Positions 16,401 to 24,660 of a DNA stretch of 40,122 nucleotides are shown piece by piece. The first letter of the stretch is position 1. Each line of letters begins with the position of its first letter. A program made the translations under genes and the position numbers. Below the pieces are notes generated by a model that did no database searches, was not told where the DNA came from, and worked only from the letters and a program-made list of their open reading frames with translations. Source of the DNA: JACDAN01 sp035707105 (GTDB taxonomy: Bacteria > Actinomycetota > Thermoleophilia > Gaiellales > Gaiellaceae); contig DASSUI010000002.1 in NCBI GenBank assembly GCA_035707105.1, positions 1 to 40,122 of the forward strand, written 5' to 3'.

Positions 16401-16850
16401 TTACTTCTTCGGGCCCTTCCGCCGGCCCTGGTTCTCGCCCTTCTGCCGGCCGCGCTGGGGCTTCGTCTTCGCCTTGCACTTCCCGAGCTTGTCGCCGCGC
16501 CGCATCGCGCGCTGAACCCGGCGGGCGCCCCGCACCTTGACGGTGGCCTTCCCGCCGTGCCGCGTCGTGTGGCACATCGTGAACGTGGCGGTCGAGCAGG
16601 GGCCGAGCGCGTCTCCGTGGCGGAGATGCGCGGGCACTGCGTTCCGCGACACGCGAATCGTGCGGAACGGATTCCTCGCCGAGCCGGTGCGGTGGCAGAT
16701 CGTCACCTTGCGCTCGTACTGCGACGCGGACGCGGGCCCGCTCGCGGGGGAGATCGCGGCGCCGACCGATCCCATGCCCACGACGGCGAAGGTTGCGACC
16801 GTGCCGACGGCGGCGCCGAGCGCGACGCCTCGTCTGGTAAGTCTCCTCAT
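16401..16850 (-). CDS. Secreted protein with two CHRTGS-type motifs
   Basis: 149 residues from ATG 16850; GAGGA and AGGAGG lie upstream. Residues 1-35 form a signal peptide (MRRLTRRGVALGAAVG, then VVGMGSVGAA). The mature part contains VTICHRTGSARNPFRTIRV followed by AVPAHLRHGDALGPC, a motif seen in many actinobacterial and other surface proteins, and a second degenerate copy (MCHTTRHGGKATVKV, then MRRGDKLGKC). The C-terminus is lysine/arginine-rich (KPQRGRQKGENQGRRKGPKK). The cysteine/histidine pattern suggests metal or disulfide-based folding; the function of this motif is not known to me. Confidence 0.82.
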   Translation of the reverse strand: MRRLTRRGVALGAAVGTVATFAVVGMGSVGAAISPASGPASASQYERKVTICHRTGSARNPFRTIRVSRNAVPAHLRHGDALGPCSTATFTMCHTTRHGGKATVKVRGARRVQRAMRRGDKLGKCKAKTKPQRGRQKGENQGRRKGPKK

Positions 16851-16914
16851 CGTCCTCGGAACCTCCTGGTCGTTTGCGGCGTGCCGCAGCATGCGGCCGG
16901 GGGCCTTCGGCACC

Positions 16915-18678
16915 CTAGCCGCTGTTTCGGTCGGCGAACCCGAGTTCTTGAAGCTCCGGGCTCAACGGATTGAGGGATTGTGCGCGGCTCCAGGCGAGCC
17001 GCTGCCTCGGGCCGTCGTGCGCGAGACCCAGGTCGAGCCACAGCTCCCAGTCACCGCTGTCGCGGTCGAGGCCGCGCGTGAAGCTGCGCCGCGCCTCCTG
17101 GACCGACCCGGCGGCGAGCTGCGCCTCGCCGAGCAGCCGCCAGGGCTCTGCGGACCACGGCTGGAGCGTTCTCGCCGTCCTCGCGTGATCCACCGCCTCC
17201 GCGTAGTCGCTCCGGTCGGCGGCCGCGACCGCCTCCGCGAGCGCGCGGTTGCCGGCGAACGCCAGGGCGACGGCGATGCAGAGAACGGCCGGGACCACCG
17301 CAAGCGTCCGCGGGAGACGGGGACCAGCCCGCGAGGCGACCATCGCCGCGCCGCACGCGAGGGCGGCGACGGTCACTGCCGGAAGCTCCCAGACCCAGTC
17401 CTGCGCCGCGTGCGCGAGGAACGCGGTGTACGGGGCGAGCGCGACGGGGTCGCGGCAGCCGGCGAACGGCGCCGCGAGGGCGAGCGCGAGCAGGGCGAGC
17501 CCGATCGGGCCGAGCTCGGACAGCGTCTCGAGATAGAGGCTGTGCGCGTCCTTCGCCGGCTGCGGGATCGGACGATCGGCGAGCCAGGTGCGCGCGAAGG
17601 TGCCGGCGCCGTCGCCGAGCAGCGGCTCGTCCTCGTACGTCTCCCAGGCGACGCGCCAGTAGTCGGCGCGGCTGCTGCCGGACGCGCTGAAGAGGCGCTC
17701 GCTGCCCTCGCCGTGCACGGGGGTCGGCGCCGCCGTGAACGCGTCGTACGCGCCGTCGGGCCCGCCGACACGGACGAGCACCGCCGCGGCGGCGAGGAAG
17801 GGGACGGCGACGAGGCAAATCGCGAACGCGGTCCGTCCCCAGGCGGGGATCTCGACCGCCGAGGTGCGCAGCGCGTAGCAGACGCCGGCGGCCGCGCCGC
17901 AAAGGACGCCGATCACGGCCGCGAGGAAGGCGTCCGCCGAGAGGAGATGCGCCGCGACGACGGCGGCGCCGGTCGGGACGGCGAGCCCGGCGGCGACGGC
18001 GGCCAGCTGCAGCCGCCTCGGCCCCAGCGCGACGGCCACGGCGAGGCCGACCGCGAGCGCGACCCAGGCGCCGCGCCCGAACGTGAAGTAGAGCGTGGCC
18101 GCGAAGAGCGGGGTCGTCGCGGCCGCGACGGCCGCGACAGCGATGCGGGAGGCGCGGGCCGCGACGCCGACCGCGATCAGCAGGCCGATCGCGGCGAGCA
18201 GCGCGACGCCGTTCGCGTAGCCGAGCGGCTCGGAGAGCCGCTCGCCGGCGCGTGGATCGGCCGAGAGGGGCACCTCCGGGTCCCCGAGGAGCCAGCGCGT
18301 CAAGCCGTAGCCGCACAGGAGCGTGGCGGCGCCCAGCGTCCCGGCCAGCAGCGCCACCGCCGACGCGACGAGGACGAAGGCGGCAGCAGCGGCGAGGTAG
18401 AGGACCGCGCGCTGGACCTCGAGAACGGACGCGGACACGTGGCTCGTCCAGGCGATCGACAGCGCCGTCCAGAGCGCGAATCCCGCCAGGCCGCCGAGCA
18501 CGACGAGCGCGGCCCGCCCGGGCCGCCGGGCCCCGCGGGCGACCTCCACGGCCACGACGGCGAGGAGGATGACCGCGCTCCATCCCCACGCCGTGGCGGC
18601 GTAGCCGCCTTCGTCGAAGCCGAGGGCCGAGACGAGCGCGAAGACGCCGACGGCGGCGGCCGCCTCTCGGGCGTCCAC
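16915..18678 (-). CDS. O-antigen ligase-like (Wzy_C) membrane protein with C-terminal TPR
   Basis: 587 residues, GTG 18678, two bases after the stop of the M15 peptidase gene. About ten to twelve hydrophobic helices are followed by a large extracytoplasmic loop holding the Wzy_C landmarks (FGRGAWVALAVG, SRADYWRVAWETYEDEPLLGDG, DAHSLYLETLSELGPIG). The last 140 residues are tetratricopeptide-like (YAEAVDHARTARTLQPWSAEPWRLLGEAQLAAG, SFTRGLDRDSGDWELWLDLG). Such proteins polymerise or ligate surface glycans, or glycosylate proteins. The start is chosen by the tight spacing; open frame further upstream belongs to the peptidase region. Confidence 0.85.
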   Translation of the reverse strand: MDAREAAAAVGVFALVSALGFDEGGYAATAWGWSAVILLAVVAVEVARGARRPGRAALVVLGGLAGFALWTALSIAWTSHVSASVLEVQRAVLYLAAAAAFVLVASAVALLAGTLGAATLLCGYGLTRWLLGDPEVPLSADPRAGERLSEPLGYANGVALLAAIGLLIAVGVAARASRIAVAAVAAATTPLFAATLYFTFGRGAWVALAVGLAVAVALGPRRLQLAAVAAGLAVPTGAAVVAAHLLSADAFLAAVIGVLCGAAAGVCYALRTSAVEIPAWGRTAFAICLVAVPFLAAAAVLVRVGGPDGAYDAFTAAPTPVHGEGSERLFSASGSSRADYWRVAWETYEDEPLLGDGAGTFARTWLADRPIPQPAKDAHSLYLETLSELGPIGLALLALALAAPFAGCRDPVALAPYTAFLAHAAQDWVWELPAVTVAALACGAAMVASRAGPRLPRTLAVVPAVLCIAVALAFAGNRALAEAVAAADRSDYAEAVDHARTARTLQPWSAEPWRLLGEAQLAAGSVQEARRSFTRGLDRDSGDWELWLDLGLAHDGPRQRLAWSRAQSLNPLSPELQELGFADRNSG

Positions 18679-18680
18679 GC

Positions 18681-19307
18681 CTAGCGGCCCGACGTGGAGA
18701 AGTGCTGGTAGTCCTTCGCGGACCGCCAGCGGCCGCCCCAGTGCCAGCCGGCCGCGTCGAAGGCTCGCACGAGCACGCCGGACTCGACGGCCATCCCGGG
18801 CCGGCGCCGCGACCGGTCGAGGAAGGCGCGGCCGGCCGGCGGCTCCACGAGGCCGCCGTGGACATAGGGGTTCTCGACGGTGTTGACGTCGACCGCGCGG
18901 CCGTATGCGTGCTCCGACCAGCGCCGCGTGCCCTCGACGTAGCGGCAGTTGAAGCCGGACGTGTTGTCCGCCCGCATCGACGCGTCGTCGTCTCCCCGGT
19001 AGCGCTCGACGCCGAGCATCCGGCGGATCGGGAACCGGGCGGCGTAGAGCCGGCGGAAAACCGCGATGACGTTCCGCGCGCTCCCCGCCTCGACGACGAG
19101 CACGCCGACGCGCGAGCGGCCCGCGAAGTCCCAATGCCGCAGCCTGATCGCCCGCAGCCGGGCCGGCCCGACCGGGCAGCCCGGGCGCCACGAATACGGT
19201 AGGTCGGCCGCGGTCACGCGGGAGAGGGTCGCGCTGAACGGCGGGGGCGAGGCCGCGCCTGCGGCGGGCACGAGCAGGAGCAGGGCGACGAGCGCAGGCT
19301 TCGCCAT
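18681..19307 (-). CDS. M15-family peptidase (D-alanyl-D-alanine carboxypeptidase type), exported
   Basis: 208 residues with an N-terminal signal peptide (MAKPALVALLLLVPAAGAA). Zinc-site residues of the M15C/extensin-like group are present: H133 and D140 in WSEHAYGRAVDVN, and H202 in KDYQHFS. FNCRYVEG and WHWGGRW are also typical. It would trim peptidoglycan stem peptides outside the membrane. It is directly followed by the O-antigen-ligase-like gene and diverges from an L,D-transpeptidase-fold gene 24 bases away, giving a cell-wall group. Confidence 0.9.
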   Translation of the reverse strand: MAKPALVALLLLVPAAGAASPPPFSATLSRVTAADLPYSWRPGCPVGPARLRAIRLRHWDFAGRSRVGVLVVEAGSARNVIAVFRRLYAARFPIRRMLGVERYRGDDDASMRADNTSGFNCRYVEGTRRWSEHAYGRAVDVNTVENPYVHGGLVEPPAGRAFLDRSRRRPGMAVESGVLVRAFDAAGWHWGGRWRSAKDYQHFSTSGR

Positions 19308-19331
19308 GGCGCGAGGGTAGTCTCAGCGGCC

Positions 19332-20042
19332 GTGCGATCGCTCGCCGTCGTCCTCGCCGCCGCCGGCGCCGCCCTCGCGCTCTCCGGCCCCACGGCCGGC
19401 AGCGCCGCCTCCTGCACGCCGAACACCGCGAGCCGACTGCGGAGCGTCGGGCCCGCCCGCCAGCTCGTCGTCGTCGAGGCGAGGGCGTACCGGACGACGA
19501 GCGCGACCGTCCGCCTCTGGCAGCGCGACCGGGATGACTGCTGGCGCCCGTACGCCGGGCCCTGGACGGCGCGCGTCGGCTGGAGAGGCATGGCCGACCG
19601 CCGCCGCGAGGGCGACGGCACGACGCCGACCGGCGTCTACTCGCTCGGGCGGACGATGTACGGCAACGGGCCGAACCCCGGCGTCCGCTACCGGTACCGG
19701 CGGCTCCGTTGCGGCGACTGGTGGAACGAGGACCCGCGCTCGCCGACGTACAACACGTTCCAGCACGTGCCGTGCGGCACCCTTCCGCCGTTCCGGACGA
19801 CGACGCCCGGCCTCTGGCAGGAGCGCGCGGCGTACCGCCATTTCGCCGTGATCGAGTACAACACGCGCCCGGTCGTTCCCGGCCGCGGCTCGGGGATCTT
19901 CCTCCACGCCAAGACCGGGAACTCCACGAACGGCTGCGTCAGCCTGCCCGTCGCGCAGCTCGTCGAGACCCTGCGCTGGCTCGATCCGGCGAAGCGGCCC
20001 CGGATCGTGATCGGCACGCGGGACACCTTCCGCCGCCTCTAG
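19332..20042 (+). CDS. Exported L,D-transpeptidase catalytic-domain (YkuD) protein
   Basis: 236 residues, GTG 19332, signal peptide at 1-26. The YkuD active-site motif is present with H192 and the nucleophile C202 (IFLHAKTGNSTNGCVSLP). Upstream, REGDGTTPTGVYSLG is the substrate-loop motif of the family. It probably cross-links or hydrolyses peptidoglycan; the domain lacks an added peptidoglycan-binding module and resembles the stand-alone YafK/ErfK-like type. It is divergent from the M15 peptidase. Confidence 0.9.
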   Translation: MRSLAVVLAAAGAALALSGPTAGSAASCTPNTASRLRSVGPARQLVVVEARAYRTTSATVRLWQRDRDDCWRPYAGPWTARVGWRGMADRRREGDGTTPTGVYSLGRTMYGNGPNPGVRYRYRRLRCGDWWNEDPRSPTYNTFQHVPCGTLPPFRTTTPGLWQERAAYRHFAVIEYNTRPVVPGRGSGIFLHAKTGNSTNGCVSLPVAQLVETLRWLDPAKRPRIVIGTRDTFRRL

Positions 20043-20231
20043 CGTTGTGCGACTCCGGGCCGGCAGCGTACGCTGTCTGCGCAGCTTTCCCCGGCACGGA
20101 GGCCCGATGACAGAAGCGCGCAACCGAGCTGCGGACGCCCGGCCCCGCGGCCGGGCGATCCGTAATACGCCGTACGCGGCGTGCCCGGCGACCCGGATGC
20201 CCGGCGCCCGGGAAGAGGCGACGCTGCCGGC
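20043..20231 (+). other. Leader region of the MalT-like regulator with hairpins
   Basis: These 189 bases contain a perfect 9-bp stem (20136-20144/20149-20157, CGCCCGGCC with loop CCGC) and a 6-bp stem (20167-20172/20177-20182). Both fall inside a short open frame described separately. They could attenuate or gate expression of the downstream regulator. Confidence 0.4.
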
Positions 20232-20235
20232 ATGA
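20107..20235 (+). CDS. Possible 42-residue leader ORF coupled to the regulator gene
   Basis: ATG 20107 is preceded by GGAGG at 20098-20102 and the frame ends in TGA at 20233-20235, overlapping the regulator start (ATGA). The peptide is arginine/alanine-rich (begins MTEARNRAADARPRG) and matches nothing I know. The regulator itself has no good Shine-Dalgarno, so coupling through this leader is plausible. It may also be chance in GC-rich DNA. Confidence 0.35.
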   Translation: MTEARNRAADARPRGRAIRNTPYAACPATRMPGAREEATLPA

Positions 20236-22517
20236 GCGTGCTGGAGAAGCGCGTCTCCCGCGCAACGGGGTTCGAGCTCCTGCAGTCGAAGCTCGCGATC
20301 CCCGCGCTCCGGCCTGGAGTCGTCCGCCGAGACGCGCTCCTGAGCCGTCTCGCCGCGCGCGCGGCGCAGCACGTCGTCAGCCTGAGCGCGCCCGCCGGCT
20401 ACGGGAAGACGACGCTCCTCGCCCAGTGGGCGGCGGAGGACACGCGGCCGTTCGCCTGGGTCTCGCTGGACGACCGCGACAACGACCCCGCCGTCTTCCT
20501 GACCTACGTCGCCGCGGCCGCCGACGCCATCCAGGCGGTCGACGCGCGCGTCTTCCGCGCGGCGGCGTCCGGCGCCAGCTCGATGTGGACGATCGGGCTT
20601 CCGCGGCTGGGCGCGGCGCTCGGCGAGATGCGCAAGCCGATCGTCCTCGTCCTCGACGACGTCCACGAGCTGCAGGACCGGGACTGCCTCGACGCGCTCG
20701 AGCCGATCGCCGCCCACCTCCCGCACGGCTCGCAGCTCGTCCTCTCCGGCCGCTCGGAGGACGGCCTGCCGCTGGCGCGCCTGCGCGGAAAGGGCCGGCT
20801 GCTCACGATCGGCTCTGCGGAGCTCGCGCTGAGCGACGCGGAGGCGACGGAGCTGCTCGCCGCATCGGGCGTCCGCGTGACGGACGCACATGCGGCCTCG
20901 CTGAACGCGCGGACGGAAGGGTGGCCCGTCGCGATCCTGCTCGCGGCGCTCTTCGCGCAGGAAGCGGGCGCCGACGCGCTCTCGTCGTTTGCCGGCGACG
21001 ACCGCTTCGTGACCGACTACCTCCGGTCCGAGCACTTGTCCAAGCTCAAACGGTCCGAGGTCCAGTTCCTGACGCGCACGTCGATCCTCGACCGTATGTC
21101 GGCCTCGAGCTGCGACGAGCTGCTCGAGCGGAACGACTCCGCGCGGCGCCTCGAGTCGCTGGAGCGCCGAAACGCCTTCGTCGTCCCGCTCGACCACCAC
21201 CGCGAGTGGTACCGCTACCACCACCTCTTCCGGGACATGCTCAGGGCCGAGCTCCACCGGCTCGAGCCGGAGCTCGTTCCGACGCTCCACAGACGGGCCG
21301 CCTCCTGGTGCGAGCGGCGCGGCCTCGCGGACGCTGCGATCGAGCACGCAGCCGCGGCCGGGGAGCTGGACGAGGTCGCGCGCCTCGTCGGCGCGTACGC
21401 GCTCAGCTACTACCGCAGCGGCCGCGTCGGCACCGTCGAGCGCTGGTTCGGGCGGTTCGACGATCCCGAGCTCCTGGCCGCCCATCCCGAGATCGCCGGC
21501 TTCGCGGCCTTCATCAGCGCGCTGCGGGGACGCCCCGACGAGGCGGAGCGCTACAGCTGGGCGCTCGAGCACACGGAGCACGACGGGCCGATGCTCGACG
21601 GATCGCCGTCGGCGGCGCCGTGGGCGGCGCTCGTGCGTGCGCTGCTTTGCCGCCACGGGATCGAGGAGATGGGCGCGGACGCGCGGCTCGCGCTCGACGA
21701 GCTCCCCGCGTCCAGCTTCTGGCATCCAATCGGCGTGGCGATCCTGGGGATCTCGCTGCTCTTCGAGGGGGAGACCGAGAGCGCCCGGCGGGTTCTCGAG
21801 GAGGCGGCGGAGGAGTCGGCCGGAACTGGCGCCATCTACGCCGGCGTGATCGCGCGCTCGGAGCTCGCAATCCTGGCGATCGACGCCGAGGACGGCGAAA
21901 CGGCCGAGGCCCAGCTCGCCGCGGCGCGCTCTCTGCTCGACCACCAGCCGATCGACGAGTACGTCGCGTCGGCGATCTACCTCGCCGCGTCGGCCAGGTT
22001 CGCGCTCACCCGGCGCCAGTCGGCGAGCGCACGCGACCTCGTCGTCCGGGCAACCAGGCTTCGTCCGCAGCTCACGCAGGCCCTTCCGTGGTTCGCCGTG
22101 CAGGTCAGCCTCGAGCTCAGCCGGTCGCACCTCTCCCTCGGCGACATCGAGGGAGCGCGAACGCTCTTCCGCGAGGCGTCCGACGTCCTGCACACGCGGC
22201 CCGAGCTCGGGACGCTCCGCGCGGAGGCCCGAGAGCTCGGCGACCGGCTCGCCAGGGCGGCGAGCGTCGACGACGGCTGGGCGTCCAGCCTGACCGCCGC
22301 CGAGCTGCGGCTGCTGCCGCTCCTCACGACCCACCTCTCGTTCCGGGAAATCGCCGAGCGCCTCTACGTGTCGCGCAACACGGTCAAGACGCAGGCGATC
22401 GCGGTCTACCGGAAGCTCGGCGCCTCGAGCCGGAGCGAGGCGATCGAGCGCGCGCTCGAGCTGGGCCTGGTCGACGCGCCCAGCGCGGCGGGGCGCATCT
22501 TCACCCCGGCGGGGTGA
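20232..22517 (+). CDS. MalT/LuxR-type large ATP-binding transcriptional regulator
   Basis: 761 residues from ATG 20232. An N-terminal NTPase domain has Walker A SAPAGYGKTTL at about 52-62 and Walker B IVLVLDDVHEL at about 137-147; RTEGWPVAILLAAL and WYRYHHLFRDMLRAEL are typical of MalT-like STAND regulators. The middle is helical TPR-like sensor sequence. The C-terminus is a LuxR helix-turn-helix (FREIAERLYVSRNTVKTQ, YRKLGASSRSEAIERA). Such proteins are ATP- and inducer-dependent activators. The following CMD-like gene on the same strand is a possible target; no inducer can be inferred. Confidence 0.93.
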   Translation: MSVLEKRVSRATGFELLQSKLAIPALRPGVVRRDALLSRLAARAAQHVVSLSAPAGYGKTTLLAQWAAEDTRPFAWVSLDDRDNDPAVFLTYVAAAADAIQAVDARVFRAAASGASSMWTIGLPRLGAALGEMRKPIVLVLDDVHELQDRDCLDALEPIAAHLPHGSQLVLSGRSEDGLPLARLRGKGRLLTIGSAELALSDAEATELLAASGVRVTDAHAASLNARTEGWPVAILLAALFAQEAGADALSSFAGDDRFVTDYLRSEHLSKLKRSEVQFLTRTSILDRMSASSCDELLERNDSARRLESLERRNAFVVPLDHHREWYRYHHLFRDMLRAELHRLEPELVPTLHRRAASWCERRGLADAAIEHAAAAGELDEVARLVGAYALSYYRSGRVGTVERWFGRFDDPELLAAHPEIAGFAAFISALRGRPDEAERYSWALEHTEHDGPMLDGSPSAAPWAALVRALLCRHGIEEMGADARLALDELPASSFWHPIGVAILGISLLFEGETESARRVLEEAAEESAGTGAIYAGVIARSELAILAIDAEDGETAEAQLAAARSLLDHQPIDEYVASAIYLAASARFALTRRQSASARDLVVRATRLRPQLTQALPWFAVQVSLELSRSHLSLGDIEGARTLFREASDVLHTRPELGTLRAEARELGDRLARAASVDDGWASSLTAAELRLLPLLTTHLSFREIAERLYVSRNTVKTQAIAVYRKLGASSRSEAIERALELGLVDAPSAAGRIFTPAG

Positions 22518-22559
22518 TGCGCCGGACTCGTCGGGAGCGTGAAATAGGCGGTGCCTTCG

Positions 22560-22913
22560 ATGGAGGATTACCAGGTCACGCTTCGCAAGCTCGCGGTCCG
22601 TGACGAGCGGTACATCGAAGGGCTGCTCCAGACCGACCGCATCAACCCGGCCCTCGCCGACCTGGATTGCCGGACACAGGCGCTCGTCCGCATCGGCGCC
22701 CTGATCGCGCTCAACGCGGCGCCGGCCGCCTACATGGAGTCCGTGAACGCCGCACTGCGCGCCGGCGCCTCGCACGAAGAGATCGTCGGGACGCTGATCG
22801 CCGTCCTCCAGACGGTCGGCGTCGCCCGCGTGGTGACAGCGGCGCCGAACCTCGGCCTCGCGCTCGGCTACGACGTGGGCGAGGCACTCGAGCTCGTGGA
22901 GAACGGCGGCTAG
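22560..22913 (+). CDS. Carboxymuconolactone decarboxylase/AhpD-like family protein
   Basis: 117 residues from ATG 22560, or 120 from GTG 22551; the GGCGG at 22542-22546 could serve either. The CMD fold is recognisable (CRTQALVRIGALIALNAAPAAYMESVNAALRAGASHEEIVGTLIAVLQTVGVARV). The CxxC redox pair of AhpD is absent, with only one cysteine near the start, so peroxidase activity is unlikely. Function of such single-domain proteins is mostly unknown. It follows the MalT-like regulator by about 40 bases and precedes a lipoprotein gene by 3. Confidence 0.85.
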   Translation: MEDYQVTLRKLAVRDERYIEGLLQTDRINPALADLDCRTQALVRIGALIALNAAPAAYMESVNAALRAGASHEEIVGTLIAVLQTVGVARVVTAAPNLGLALGYDVGEALELVENGG

Positions 22914-22916
22914 AGA

Positions 22917-23465
22917 GTGGCCCGTCCTGCGCTCGCCCTCGCGCTCCTCGCGGTCCTTCTGCTCGCAGCCTGCGGCGGCGACGACGGCGGCGGAGCCTCG
23001 GAGGAGTACGCGAACGACGTCTGCTCGAACCTCAGCACCTGGGTCACCGACGTCCAGCAGACGACGACGTCGCTGACCGACGCGGGGCTCGCCACCGACC
23101 GCGAGGACATCGAGTCGGCGGTGCAGGACGTCGGAGACGCCACCGACACGCTGGTCGAGGACCTGGACGCGCTCGGCCCGCCGGAGACGGAGGACGGCCG
23201 GGCCGCGAAGGCGGAGCTCGACCGGCTCGCGACCGAGCTCCGCACGCAGGTCGACGCCGTCCAGAAGGCCGTCGACTCCGGCGGCGGGCCGGCTGCGGTC
23301 GCGGCCTCGGTGCTGACCGCCGTCTCGAGCGCGGCCGACGCCGTCGACTCGACCTTCCAGAACCTGCGGGAGCTCGATCCGGCCGGCGAGCTGCAGGACG
23401 CGTTCGAGAACGCGGAGGAGTGCAAGGACCTCCGAGACCAGGTGGAGCAGATCCGCTCCGACTAG
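22917..23465 (+). CDS. Helical lipoprotein
   Basis: 182 residues, GTG 22917, three bases after the preceding stop. A lipoprotein signal ends in LLLAACGG, so the mature protein begins with a lipidated cysteine followed by a GGDDGGG linker. The rest is acidic alpha-helix (DVGDATDTLVEDLDALGPP; AKAELDRLATELRTQVDAVQKAVD) and two further cysteines (VCSNLS, EECKD) that may pair. No known family is evident. It probably sits on the outer face of the membrane. Confidence 0.85.
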   Translation: MARPALALALLAVLLLAACGGDDGGGASEEYANDVCSNLSTWVTDVQQTTTSLTDAGLATDREDIESAVQDVGDATDTLVEDLDALGPPETEDGRAAKAELDRLATELRTQVDAVQKAVDSGGGPAAVAASVLTAVSSAADAVDSTFQNLRELDPAGELQDAFENAEECKDLRDQVEQIRSD

Positions 23466-23526
23466 GCCCCGCTTCACACCGTTCGGATGATGCCGAGCGG
23501 GCCGTCTTGCGCGAAGCTGTTCACCG

Positions 23527-24660
23527 ATGACCGCGAGTGTGGGCATCGTCGAAGAGCAGCCTGCCGCGAAGCGCTCGCCCGTTCTCCCGTTCCACGATCC
23601 CTCGCGCCGCCGCCGGCTCCTCAAGGTGGGCGGCTGGCTGCTCGGCGTGGCGGTCGTCGTCCTCGTCCTCCACCTCCTGGGCGTGGACGTCCGCGGCTGG
23701 ATCAGCAGCGTCCGCGACGCGCTGACCGAGATCTCCCTCGGATACCTGGTCGCGGGGTGGGCGGTGCAGACGGTCCAGACGACCCTGACGGCCCTCGGCT
23801 GGTACTTCATCCTGCGGGCCGGCTTCCCGCAGGCGCCGCCGTCCTATCTCCAGGTCCTCGCCGCGTACGCCGCGGGGATCGCCCTCAACGGCTTCCTCCC
23901 GGCCAACATCGGGACCTTCGTCATGCTGCTGATGTTCGTGGCGATGATCCCGGGGTCGAACTTCCCCGGCGTGCTGGGCGGCATGGTCGTCCAGAAGATC
24001 TTCTTCACCGTCGCCGGCACCGCCGTCTACCTCTACCTCTTCCTCTCCGTGCCGGGCTCGTTCGAGCTGCAGCTGAACCTCCCCCACGACCACCCGTTCC
24101 TACTCGTCTCGCTGCTCCTCGGAGGAGCGCTGCTCCTGTTCATCCTGATCCGCATCTTCTGGCGAAAGCTGAACGGCCTGTGGGTGAAGGCGAAGCACGG
24201 CGGCGTGATCCTGTCGCGGCCGCGCGACTACGCGCTCAAGGTGCTGCTTCCGTCGTTCGGCGCCTGGCTCGCGAAGCTCGGCGTCACCGCGATCTTCCTC
24301 GCCGGCTACGGGATTCCGGTCACGTTCCACACGATCATGTCTGTGATCGGCGGCAACTCACTCGCGAACACTGTGTCGGCCACGCCGGGCGGCGTCGGAA
24401 TCAACCAGGCCGTGAACGCGATCGCGCTCGAGGACGTCGTCGACCCGGCGACGGCGACCGCGTACTCGCTCGGCCAGCAGCTCGCGATCACGGTCTGGAA
24501 CATCGCGTTCGCGGTCGTGCTGGTCGTCTGGGCGTTCGGCTGGACGGGCGGCAAGCTCCTCGTCCGGCGGTCGTACGACGACGCGAAGGTCAAGGTCGCC
24601 GAGCAGAAGGAGCAGCGCGCCGCGAAGAAGGCGGCCGGAGAGGCCGACGCCGGTGGCTGA
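23527..24660 (+). CDS. UPF0104 / lysylphosphatidylglycerol synthase TM-region (flippase-like) protein
   Basis: 377 residues, ATG 23527, with about eight membrane helices. Family marks are AYAAGIALNGFLPANIGTFVMLLMFV, the conserved NSLANTVSATPGGVGINQAVN segment and a following QLAITVWN helix. The soluble LPG synthase domain is absent. These proteins are proposed lipid translocators. The basic C-terminal tail (KVKVAEQKEQRAAKKAAG) is cytoplasmic. Its last 8 bases overlap the downstream holin-phosphatase gene, suggesting a joint role in envelope lipid handling. A paralogue lies at 28619-29707. Confidence 0.9.
   Translation: MTASVGIVEEQPAAKRSPVLPFHDPSRRRRLLKVGGWLLGVAVVVLVLHLLGVDVRGWISSVRDALTEISLGYLVAGWAVQTVQTTLTALGWYFILRAGFPQAPPSYLQVLAAYAAGIALNGFLPANIGTFVMLLMFVAMIPGSNFPGVLGGMVVQKIFFTVAGTAVYLYLFLSVPGSFELQLNLPHDHPFLLVSLLLGGALLLFILIRIFWRKLNGLWVKAKHGGVILSRPRDYALKVLLPSFGAWLAKLGVTAIFLAGYGIPVTFHTIMSVIGGNSLANTVSATPGGVGINQAVNAIALEDVVDPATATAYSLGQQLAITVWNIAFAVVLVVWAFGWTGGKLLVRRSYDDAKVKVAEQKEQRAAKKAAGEADAGG

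Noticed and set aside
19323..23810. A minus-strand open frame of about 1,495 codons
   Set aside because: It is antisense to three well-supported plus-strand genes and its translation is arginine-rich without any domain; such frames are common in GC-rich DNA.
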